Translations under genes and position numbers: made by a program
NCBI GenBank assembly: GCA_003427395.1
Contig: BFEA01000294.1
Span: forward strand, 716,405 to 769,183
DNA: 52,779 bases
Reading direction: 5' to 3'
DNA from: Chara braunii
Lineage: Eukaryota > Streptophyta > Charophyceae > Charales > Characeae
Part shown: piece after piece, positions 43,235 to 51,746 of the stretch
Layout: each line of letters starts with the position of its first letter
Numbering within the stretch: position 1 is the first letter of the stretch
Notes under the pieces: generated by a model
Databases searched by the model: none
Seen by the model: only the letters and a program-made list of their open reading frames with translations
What the model was told of the DNA's origin: nothing

Positions 43235-44023
43235 TCACTGGTTTTTATTTAGCGCATGCATGAGGGAAGACACCATTTTTCTAAGCCCTACTTCGGATCC
43301 TCCTGTCTTGCTGGCGGTGCTAGATCCTTGTCCTTCCTTGCCGACTTCCAATCCTTGTCCGACTTTTGCCGTTCCTTCAGGGTCAAACCATCCCAACACC
43401 CTCTCTCTTAAGCTCCAAAGCTCTTCACATCCTGTGGCGATTATTGGTGCGGCCGCTGGTCGGCTTGCCCAACTGTCTATAGCAGGTGGGTTAGTGGCCT
43501 TCTCCGCCTCCCTTTTCGGGGATTTCGTTCTCTCTTTTCCTTTAGTTGGCGTTCCTCTACGTTCCCCAGTCCTATATTTTCTCCGTTGTATAATATCATC
43601 CCGGCCCCCTCGACCCTGGTTTATTCCGTGCTCCTCGCGCGGCCTTGCCTCGACAAAATCCCCCTCGCTTTCATTCATCATTTCTTCTATCAATTTCGCT
43701 TTGTATTCTGTCGTCCTCCTCTCTATGTCTGCCAATTTCTTCCGGGCGTCTGTTATCCTCACCTTCTTTGATAGTGCTCCTTCCGACGCTCTTGGCGTCG
43801 GGCTACCTTGGTCCCTATCTCCCCCAGCTTCCTTGGTCCCTCGTTTGTTCCCTTCGACTTTTCCCGAGTTTTCCCCTATCGCAACTTCCTTTCCTCCTTC
43901 CTTAGTACCTTCTGGGTTTGTCGACTTCCGGTCCCTCAAAGTTCCCTCGTTCTGCTTTACATCCTCCTTTATGCTTTGATTTCCCTTGCTTCGTTGATTT
44001 CCTGCCCCGTCCTCAGTTGTCAT
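43235..44023 (-). CDS. Gag N-terminal region, copy B
   Basis: A 262-codon open minus-strand frame starting MTTEDGAGNQRSKGNQSIKE. It is very hydrophilic for the first 190 residues (Lys, Glu, Gly and Arg rich, with a helical ARKKLADIERRTTEYKAKLI), then has IDSWASRPAAAPIIATGCEE and a tail HALNKNQ before a stop. The capsid frame follows 3 nt downstream. The start ATG overlaps an upstream TGA (ATGA) if the possible intron at 44036-44215 is removed. It probably belongs to one gag with the next two entries. Protein function is inferred from position only. Confidence 0.6.
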   Translation of the reverse strand: MTTEDGAGNQRSKGNQSIKEDVKQNEGTLRDRKSTNPEGTKEGGKEVAIGENSGKVEGNKRGTKEAGGDRDQGSPTPRASEGALSKKVRITDARKKLADIERRTTEYKAKLIEEMMNESEGDFVEARPREEHGINQGRGGRDDIIQRRKYRTGERRGTPTKGKERTKSPKREAEKATNPPAIDSWASRPAAAPIIATGCEELWSLRERVLGWFDPEGTAKVGQGLEVGKEGQGSSTASKTGGSEVGLRKMVSSLMHALNKNQ

Positions 44024-44035
44024 CCTTCTCTAACC

Positions 44036-44215
44036 CTGCACATAGCAAAAACATTTCCAGGGTGGCAGACCGCCCAAGGTTCTTAGGATTTCTAGGTCCT
44101 CGGGCTTACTGTTGGTCTTACAGCCTCCCTATTTTTTCCCTTTTAACGTTCTATTTTTTTGGTGGCCGTAATAGGTCCGTCCCCCTTTCTGGTTTGTGGA
44201 ATATTACTCACTTAC
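44036..44215 (-). other. Possible 180-bp intron between upstream ORF and gag
   Basis: On the minus strand the donor AAGTG|GTAAGTGAG at 44216/44215 fits the consensus perfectly. The acceptor TTTTTGCTATGTGCAG|GG at 44036/44035 has a T-rich approach. The donor sits exactly where the upstream coding frame (VGSTGLSKW) ends, and gag ATG is 12 nt after the acceptor. After splicing, the upstream frame would end at a TGA overlapping the gag ATG. This is inference from splice consensus. Confidence 0.4.
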
Positions 44216-44229
44216 CACTTCGAAAGGCC

Positions 44230-45413
44230 CGTTGATCCGACTCGGTATTTTGACACGACTGCGCATCGGATCTCAGGTGGCGCGTCCATGGCATAGCAGG
44301 TCCCTATTTTAGGGTCGGCCTTTTCCTTTTCCTACCCTTGGACACTCCTGGCCCCCTTGGCGGTAGTTGCAATCCCAGTCCTGTCTCGATCCATCCTTAG
44401 ATAGAGTAGGTCTCTAGCCGCTATCTCCCGGAGAGCATTATCCTTACTTCTTGTTGGTAGCACATTGATATTTTTCTCCCATTAGGCCACCTTCCCGACG
44501 TTTCTCACACCTGTTTCTCAGGTTCGGCCTGCTCGGCGGGTTCCTCAAATAGTCTGACCACCCTTGCGAGGCAGTTTTCCCCCATCTCTATTTCCCTAAG
44601 GATTATTGGCTCATATTCTTCATAGGCTAGTCGTGGTGTCCCGAATATCAAAATGTCGATGAGTTCTAGCAACTCTCATACCCTATTTCCCCAAAACGGC
44701 CCATGTTTTACCGACACGTCATAAAATATGTCGGTTGTCTGTTGTTGGAAATGGTGTACCCAGATTAGGGTCGCGTTCACCAGGTCCCTCGCCCTTGGGA
44801 GGCTTCTGAATACCAAGTCTATCATAAAGCGGGGCACTCGACATCATAACCGAGTCGTCGGGGCCCTAAACTCCCGCCATCCTGCTACTTCCACCCAGGT
44901 CCTTAGTCCTACATTCCTTCTTCCTCAAATCTCTTGGCCTATTCGGGCCAATGCCTAGGCCGCCCTCCGAAAGATTGGCAGTAACCCATGCCCCAGAGCC
45001 ATTTCGGTCCCTAGCATGTGCCACCGAATCTTAAGTAGATACAAGGTTCTGGTTACCCTTAGATCGGTGTACATATCATCTCCTGGCCCTCTATTAAATC
45101 TCATGCCGCTCCATAGGCATTCCACCATCATGAAGGCTTGGTTCCTTCCTGGGTTCACAACTTGCCATTCCACGTCGATCCCTCGAACCTCGTAGCTTGC
45201 TGGGAGTGACACTTCCCACACGTTACCTTTTCTCCGTGGGGTGGGTGAGGGTGCGTGGGTTGCCGCGACGTTCGGGTGCGCCTCATCGCCATCGCTGGTC
45301 AGTGAATTCCTGCATGGTTCAGAAAGAAAGTAAATACCCCCTACTTCACTAGTGGTTAACAGGGACCCCCACTTTTCAGCCTTGGTTAACCCCTTCACCC
45401 CTGAAAAGCGCAT
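44230..45413 (-). pseudogene. Upstream ORF 2 of copy B (unknown)
   Basis: The 152-codon frame 45413-44955 starts MRFSGVKGLTKAEKWGSLLT and contains VWEVSLPASYEVRGIDVEWQ, RGPGDDMYTDLRVTRTLYLL and RWHMLGTEMALGHGLLPIF. After a stop it can be followed in other frames: MIDLVFRSLPRARDLVNATL, LAYEEYEPIILREIEMGENC, NALREIAARDLLYLRMDRDR and CYAMDAPPEIRCAVVSKYRV down to the donor at 44216. The residue mix and conserved-looking aromatic and Gly positions indicate a former globular protein of about 390 residues, not random sequence. It precedes gag on the same strand. I do not recognise the family. Confidence 0.5.
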
Positions 45414-45860
45414 TGGAGATCATTTTTTTAGATTTTTTTTCTTTTTTTTCTTTTGCCCTGTTTTATTTTTGGTCAAGGTCTATGTGTGCCAAGTTTGGTG
45501 TTTGTTGGGGTCTTGGAGTTGATTATTTTGGCTAGCCCTAAAAAGTCTTGAAAATCCTGAAAACTGAAATGAGTGAATTTCGCATAAAAGCACAATTTTG
45601 CCTTGCTGTTTTATAGGTTCTTAAAGTTTTTTTTTCATTTTTTTTTTCGTAAGTAGTTAGTATGATCTCCACTCTATGAATTGGTGGCAAGTTTGATTAA
45701 AATGACCCTTAGGTTTTGTTATAAATGGCTTGACAAGTGGTCTGAAAATTGAGGTCTTCGTTAACCGTTTCTCTCCTTTATGGTCCCAGACTGTGCTAGT
45801 TATCCTCCTTCCCCTTTGTTCCTACCTTGTTTTTACCGTCGCCCTTGTTTTCTTTCCTTG
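45414..45860. other. T-rich spacer between upstream ORFs
   Basis: Plus strand rich in T, with runs such as TTTTTTTTCTTTTTTTTCTTT (A-rich on the element's sense strand). No open frame of note. It may be an untranslated leader or intergenic part of the element. Confidence 0.5.
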
Positions 45861-46786
45861 CTATGGGATTGCCTCTTCCTCTGGTAGCTGGAATAGCCGA
45901 TACACATCGTCTATGTAGGTTGGTCTGTGGCTCACTTCGTGCCTAATGACTCCCCATACAGCCTCGCCGTTAATTAGCAGAATCCTTGGTCTCGTTTTTA
46001 CTGCTGCGCGCAGAGTGCGTAGCACTTCATACTCCTGTTCCTCTTCAAACTGTCCCATCTCGAGGAAGGCCCAGTAATATTCCCGATATACCATGGCTTC
46101 CTCAAAACTTAATCGGGCCAATGCCGCTACTGCTTGTGCGACGCGCTCCGCACCTCTTATTGACACGCTCCGATATACCATGGCTTCCTTGCAATCTCAT
46201 CTGTACGCTCTCATTTGGCAGGATGAAGGTTCCTCCCATGACGGTTCTTACTTCCGTTGTCGCGTCGTTCCCTCTGAGATCCGCGAACTCGAACCCTTCT
46301 CACCATGTCATTTGCCACGCCCCCTCGAACAAACGCACGGGACCGCCCCCGGATGCCACAGTGATCCCAAAGGTGTGCCATCCTTCTTTCGATAGGTACA
46401 ACGATCCCTTAGCGTGTACACGTCCCGGAAGGTCCAAGTTTACGCCCCTAAACTCCCCCCTTGCACACCATTCCAATTCCACTACTAGATACATTGTATC
46501 TTCTACTAACTCTATTCCCTCCCAATCCATTACTGGATTGCTTACCCCACTTCTTGCCGGCATACTTGTCTTTTTTCGTCCATCCACTCCGCGCGGCGGC
46601 AAGATCCCAAGTGGCCTGTCCTCCCAAAGTGTCATTCTTCGAGCCATTACGTGGTGCCTTCCTTCTCGCTTTCTTCCGGTCGACTGCTGCATCCACCGAA
46701 ATTTCGTGCTTCCTTGGTTTAGTTTTTCCTACTTCGCAGGGTAACCTGTAATGAACCCAGTCTGACAGATACTCAGAAGTTGTCAA
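45861..46786 (-). pseudogene. Upstream ORF 1 of copy B (unknown)
   Basis: Three minus-strand pieces. 46786-46448 has MTTSEYLSDWVHYRLPCEVG and LGGQATWDLAAARSGWTKKD. The frame 46692-46300 has WEGIELVEDTMYLVVELEWC, LPGRVHAKGSLYLSKEGWHT, VRLFEGAWQMTW, then a stop with the frame continuing EGFEFADLRGNDATTEVRTV and MGGTFILPNESVQMRLQ. The frame 46181-45861 has LSFEEAMVYREYYWAFLEMG, LRAAVKTRPRILLINGEAVW and RHEVSHRPTYIDDVYRLF. These look like one former protein of about 300 residues with one stop and two shifts. No known domain. Its order of motifs is loosely similar to that of the next ORF, so the two might be ancient relatives; this is weak. Confidence 0.45.
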
Positions 46787-47205
46787 ACACCTGTAGAGTC
46801 AGTATCGGCAACAAAGTCTCCAACTCGTGAAATATATCAAACAGTAACTCATTATCATCAATAGAATAGAATAGAATAGAGGGGAAACAAACAAAGGAGA
46901 GGATGAAGATTCACACAATAATCCCTGCTGAACCCTCTCCTTCTCCGGGCTTCTCCCCTCTCCACATCAACAATGATAATAAGTATATTCCTGATCACAC
47001 ACAAAAGTGCCACGTGGCACTCGAATCTCATGAAGACCATGAAGACATTGCAGATTCCAGTATCGACTTCAAACTTAGGTGAGTACCCGTACTTCTTCAA
47101 CCATAGATCCCGATTTTCCTCCTTCCTTGCAACCATTCACCTCATGTAGACATCATGGACAATGCCACGTCAACAATCGAAACAGGTGGCATTCGCCACA
47201 TCATC
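46787..47205. other. Junction between copy B and the third element
   Basis: Contains a short (AGAAT)n run at 46861-46880, the 16-bp G-box palindrome at 47006-47021, and a CACATCAT/GCCAC-rich approach to the minisatellite. This could include the 3' LTR or tail of the third element, but I cannot fix any boundary. Confidence 0.35.
47006..47021. promoter_or_regulatory. Perfect G-box palindrome
   Basis: AGTGCCACGTGGCACT is fully palindromic around CACGTG, the plant G-box bound by bZIP and bHLH factors. GCCAC(G/A)T-type words recur in the adjoining minisatellite. Regulatory use is inference. Confidence 0.35.
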
Positions 47206-47390
47206 AGTGTAGACCAGTAGCAGCGCCACGGATATCAGAGGCATCGCCACATCAGCATGCCACATAGACCAGAGGCAGCGCCACATCAGCATGCCACGTA
47301 GACCAGAGGCAGCGCCACATCAGCATGCCACGTAGACCAGTGGCAGCGCCACATTTACCAGAGGCAGCGCCACATCAGCCTTTTCGTGCT
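47205..47390. repeat. 34-bp minisatellite at the end of integrase
   Basis: About five units of ACCAGAGGCAGCGCCACATC and AGCATGCCACGTAG, the last ones partly deleted. It begins right where the integrase reading frame (ending in TREFAIQHEKAD on the minus strand) is lost. Confidence 0.92.
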
Positions 47391-47770
47391 GTATTGCAAA
47401 CTCCCTAGTACCGGGTGGTAGCCTATGAATCTAATCCCAGCTAAGTCCTTCAAACGGTCTGCATGGTCTAAAGGACTTGTGCAACTCATTGGGAGTATGA
47501 CAGGTGGCTAAGTGCACGCTATTGTTGTACACACTGGCTACCTTGGGCAACATCTCGTCCCAGTTAATCTGATCCGGTCTAATATACATCCACAAAACTT
47601 GTTGCAGGATCTTATTCATTTGCTCAGTCTGATCGTTAGTCTCTGGATGACGGCCAGATGACATCAGCAACTTTGACCCGTAAACTTTCATCAGTTCCTG
47701 CCAGTTCTGACTTGTAAAGTGGGTATCTCTATCACTAACGATAGACAATGGGATTCCATGCTCACTAACC
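47391..47770 (-). pseudogene. Integrase C-terminal half, third element
   Basis: The frame 47748-47431 has MSIVSDRDTHFTSQNWQELM, SGRHPETNDQTEQMNKILQQ, YIRPDQINWDEMLPKVASVY and HTPNELHKSF. The catalytic Asp in SDRD and Glu in QTEQM are 35 residues apart as expected. A one-base shift near 47770 separates it from the upstream part. After a stop at 47431 the frame still spells PGTREFAIQHEKAD and then enters the 34-bp repeat, so the usual C-terminal DNA-binding module is gone. Confidence 0.9.
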
Positions 47771-50453
47771 CAAAAATAAAAGAAAACTTTTGAATGACTA
47801 GCTCAGTACGAGCTTCTGCGGGTAATGGAACAAAAACAACATACTTGCTAAATCTATCAACTATGACCATGACTTGGCTTTTACCATGCCTACTCTTGAT
47901 GCCAGCGTCCATAAAGTCAATGGACACTGAATCTCCTGGCTGATCAGGAATAGGCCAGGGTCTGAGAAGACCTAGAGGGGCACGCGTAGTAGTCTTATTT
48001 TTTTGGCAGATCTTGCAACTGCGGGCGTACTCCACGCAGTCGTTCTTCATTCCTGGCCAAGTATATGCACGCATCAGATTGGCTAAAGTCTTTTGCCAAC
48101 CGAAGTGTCCCTCTGTATCATGGCATTCCCCTAGGATCGGACTACGGATTTCCTCACTGTTGGGAACACACAAACGGTCTGCTAGATTAGTCTTTTCAAA
48201 TAACAACCCCTCTGTAATGCGGTAATCTGGTTCGGTCTCTGGGGCCTCCTTAACTCTCTGAAGGAGGTCACTATAAATAGGGTCATGCGCATACGCCTGT
48301 CTTACTGTCTCCTGCGGGTTACTCCCTATATCCAGATAGTGAACTATAGCTCCAAAGTAGTCTGATCTCCTACTTAGAGCATCTGCAACCACATTGTACT
48401 TGCCCTTGACTGGTTTGAACTCGAAGTCATACTGATCTATCTCAACAGCCCACCTAGTCAACTTAGGTGTCATTTTGGCCTTTGTCTTCAGCCACCTAAG
48501 AGTCTCGTGGTCTGAACACACTTTGAAGTGCCTCCCAAGTAGGTAATGCTTCCAGTGCTCTAAGGCCTGCCTGAGAGCGTAGAGTTCTCTCTCCTAAGTC
48601 GAGGTAGCTACCTTTTCTGAGGGCATCCTCACTGACATGAATTCTACGGGTCTGTAGCCATTGTCGTCGTCTTGCTGTAACACGGCGCCTATACCATACT
48701 GACTCGCGTCCGTGGTGACGATAGACGGATCTGCTACTTTGAGGACAAGATACTCTATTAACGCGCGCGTTAACTTCTTTAGCGCAAATGTACAATCTTT
48801 ATCCCACTGCCAGATTGCCTCTTTCTTGAACAACTTGCGAAGGGGAGCGGCGATAGTCGAGAAGTTCCTCACGAACTTCCTATAGTAGTTAGCTAGGCCT
48901 AGGAACGACCGCAACTCATTCAACGTGCGGGGCGTCAACCAATCTCTAATTGTCGCTATCTTGCTGTCCTCAGGCTTAATGCCATCTCCGTCTAAAACGT
49001 GGCCCAGGTACAAGACTTGTGTCTTGGCCCACTCACACTTCTTTGCATTGATCTTGAAGTTAGCCTCTCTCAGCTTCTCCAAGACCTCCCTCAAATGACC
49101 CTGATGCTCTTGGAGGGTCCTACTGAATACTAGTATATCATCTAGATAAACTACAACAAAGTTGTCTAACCATGTCCTAAACAAATCGTTCATACAACGC
49201 TGGAACGTGGCAGGCGCATTGGTTAGTCCAAAGGGCATCACTATGAACTCGTAGTGCCCATATCTAGTCCGGAACGCAGTCTTGTACTGGTCATCAGGAT
49301 GGACCTGTATCTGATGATACCCGGACTTCAGATCGATCTTTGAAAAATATGTGCAGCCCGACACTCGATCTAGGAGATCGTCTATCCTGGGCAGTAGCTC
49401 AGCGTTCTTTATTGTGATCGCGTTTACACCCCTATAATCTATGCACATCCGCAACTCTCCTTCCTTTTGGGGGACAAACAAGACCGACGCTCCAAAAGGA
49501 GATGAACTGGGCCTAATCCAACCCTTTTCGAGGAACTCGTCCAACTGCTTGTGCAGCTCCTCTAATTCCCTAGGGGACATCCTGTGAACTGCTCCCTTAG
49601 GAGTTCTACTGCCAGGCTCTATCTCAAATACGATGCTGGATCGTCGCGGCGCTACTCCTAACGGCGGCTCTGCTAGATCTTTGAACTCTTCCAGCAGCTT
49701 GGCAATAGCTGGATCTATGAGCTTCTCTTCCTTAGGCTCAGTAACAGGCCTTATATAAGCTACAAAGACCTGCTCCTCTAACTGCTCCTTTTTAACTAAT
49801 TGCGCGAACACGGGAGCACTGAGACAGTAATGTGCCAAGGAGTTGTCTACTCCTGACACATGGAAAAGGCGGGCCATCTTGACCTCGCCTGATGGACTAG
49901 GGAGCCTACACTCATGCTCTCTCAAATAGAGTGTGGTCCCTGCTGCCTTTCCCCAGTCCATGCTTAGGACTATGTTAAAAGGAAGGTCATCTTGTACGAG
50001 GAGAGTCAGGGAATGGAGAACTCTCTCCACCTTCCCATCTTTCTCTAGGTGGAAATACGCCTGGACTCCCTCTACGTAACCCTCAATACGCATAGTGCGG
50101 TTGTCTGCGAGGACACTAACTATGGGGTCTTCCAATTTTTGGACTTTCAACCCTAGCCTTAGCTTCTTCAACGCTCTACGACTAATATAACTGCGAGTAG
50201 CCCCTAAATCTATAAGGGCTCCTACTCTACCTCTGAAAACCTCTACATCAACTAAGACTAGTTGTCCCTTACTATCCTTCTTCATTTTGGACCAGGCAGG
50301 CATCCTCTCCTTCAACTCTGCTGCCACGCCTGTGAGGGAAGTGCCTAGAGAGATGCTAACACAGGCAGTCTCTGGACAACTAATTGGGCACTGGCCTGCA
50401 ACCTCTGCCGAAGGCTCATGTGGTGTGGGAGTTTCCTGTTTGCACGCGCTCAC
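47691..50453 (-). pseudogene. PR-RT-RNase H-INT polyprotein, third element
   Basis: One frame runs from 50453 to 47691, with a single TAG at 48594-48596. In order: protease with GALIDLGATRSYIS (residues 79-91; Asp-Leu-Gly in place of Asp-Ser/Thr-Gly), then [36 protein letters not shown] (335-350), [35 protein letters not shown] and VVVYLDDILVFS (YLDD 436-439). RNase H has TTDASQYGIGAVLQ, and after the TAG ERELYAL and CSDHETLRW. Integrase has an HHCC finger (CHDTEGH and CKICQKNK) and the first core Asp in VSIDFMDAG. The TAG replaces a residue in the usual S-T-x-E-R-E-L-Y-A-L stretch. The start at 50453 is simply the first Met of the open frame. Confidence 0.93.
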
Positions 50454-50529
50454 TTCCCCACATGGCCTTGTAGTAGGGGCAGTTGCAACCCCTATCGGCG
50501 GCTGCCTTTTGACCGTTGGGCAGCCGATC

Positions 50530-51200
50530 GGGCCTTTCTGTACTTAGGACAATATTTAATGATATGGGTCGGGTGATTGCAATATATGCACTGACCCTGG
50601 TCCATACGCTGCTGCCATACTCGCTGATCCAGACCCAAATCTTCCCAAGGCCGGCCTTGTGGCCAACCTGGGTGCCAACCTCCTCTCCTCTGGGGTGATC
50701 CTCCACCTCGTCGCTGCGGGGACCGACTAGGACCTTGACGATTTGACGGGGGACCTTGAACCCTATCTCCCTCTTGGCGGTTCCTTTGGCCGCCAACCCC
50801 CTGCGCGCCCGGTCCTCGACCACCCGTGGCCTGGCCCCTTTGGCCTTGGCCTCCTCCTCTACCTTGAGGCCTCCCTCCAGCCGCGACAGCAGCATAGGTC
50901 CTCCCCTGGCCTATACTCCTCCTCCCCTAGCCCCCACTCAATCTGATTGTAGGGGACTTCATCAGTACCACCTTCGTCCAAAGTAAGGATCAGACGATCC
51001 TTGGCCCTGACCTGGCCTGAGATGGTACGACCCGTCCACTTTTTACATTTGTCTAAGTGAAAGTGGACACTGACATGGACTTTGCCCCATACAGCACCAC
51101 CTCTCTACTCAAGGCATCATACGTCATGGTGGGTTGTTGACTCTTGTCAAAGAAATGCCCTCGTAAGGGTTCTGGCATGGCACGATAAAACAATTGGACC
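50530..51200 (-). pseudogene. Gag remainder with CCHC knuckle, third element
   Basis: Left of the solo LTR the gag frame resumes with FYRAMPEPLRGHF and TYDALSREVV, typical of the end of the retrotransposon gag domain. A stop follows at about 51050. Further on, SQARSGPRIV-, EVPYNQIEWGLGEEE- and CRGWREAS-like pieces are readable in shifting frames. The knuckle CIYCNHPTHIIKYC (C-x2-C-x4-H-x4-C) lies at about 50545-50590, ending at a TAG near 50500. The 159-codon frame 50895-50416 is out of frame with the knuckle. Confidence 0.8.
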
Positions 51201-51205
51201 AACTA

Positions 51206-51744
51206 TGTTACGGACTTCGCCAGGGCTCGATCCCTGGTCTATCTTTTGCTGTTTCGGCTGCATCCCGTTTTCGGCCTGGCACCCTTTTTCCAAACCCCTC
51301 CTTTGGTACCGTAGGATTTTGGACAACTGGCGCCATGCTGCAATTCGGGCGCCACTTTCAANGTTTTCGGCCTGGCACCCTTTTTCCAAACCCCTCCTTT
51401 GGTACCGTAGGATTTTGGACAACTGGCGCCATGCTGCAATTCGGGCGCCACTTTCAAGTACTGCATTTTTCAGTTCTGCCCTCGGGGCCTTTGCAGAAAT
51501 GCCCCTGGTACCGTACGTGTCACCGGTACTTATACCAGCTCCCCGTACGGTACGGGGACCAGTGTGACTTGCCGTTTCGGCATTGGGAATCCAAGACTTC
51601 GACTTTGTGCCTTTGCCACTGTGTCTGCGTCCAACCCTCAGTCCGAGCCCGTCGTGTCGAGTGAGTGAGTGTGTGTGTGTGCTCTCACTCTCTCCCTCTC
51701 TCTCTCCTCTCCCTCGGCTCACCCTCAGCCTCACTCCCGTTACA
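51206..51744 (-). mobile_element. Solo LTR inserted in gag, with 5-bp target duplication
   Basis: On the minus strand the insert begins TGTAACGG and ends CCGTAACA, a perfect 8-bp terminal inverted repeat with TG...CA ends. It is flanked by the direct repeat TAGTT (plus-strand AACTA at 51201-51205 and 51745-51749). This is the signature of an LTR insertion reduced to a solo LTR by recombination between its two LTRs. The insert is 539 bp in the assembly, about 443 bp if the N-flanking duplication is an artefact. It carries a (GT)n/(CT)n patch at 51660-51715 and a CCAGGG...CCCTGG palindrome near its 3' end. No full-length relative is seen in this window. Confidence 0.93.
51267..51457. repeat. 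Identical 95-bp duplication around a one-base N gap
   Basis: 51267-51361 and 51363-51457 are identical and separated by a single N at 51362. This is what an assembler produces when two contig ends overlap but are joined across a gap of unknown size. It is most likely one copy in reality. Confidence 0.93.
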
Positions 51745-51746
51745 AA

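Larger units (their letters stand above)
26800..46786 (-). mobile_element. Giant Ty3/gypsy LTR retrotransposon, copy B
   Basis: On the minus strand the order is: unknown upstream ORFs (46786-44230), possible intron, gag (44023-42385), a linker ORF, PR, RT with YIDD, RNase H, INT, post-pol ORF, coiled-coil repeat, minisatellites, polypurine tract and 3' LTR (32432 leftwards). The 3' LTR is split by a poly(A)-tailed insertion at 26949 to about 29130. No 5' LTR is visible to the right; the third element's sequence follows instead. Internal length without LTRs is about 13-14 kb, far above the 5-7 kb typical of gypsy elements. Many frameshifts and stops show it is dead, but it is more complete than copy A. 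Confidence 0.85.

Noticed and set aside
43218-43979. 253-codon plus-strand ORF
   Set aside because: Shadow of the gag N-terminal frame on the opposite strand.
51220-51240. tRNA T-arm-like CCAGGGCTCGATCCCTGG
   Set aside because: No acceptor, D or anticodon arms around it; it lies inside the end of the solo LTR and is just a palindrome.
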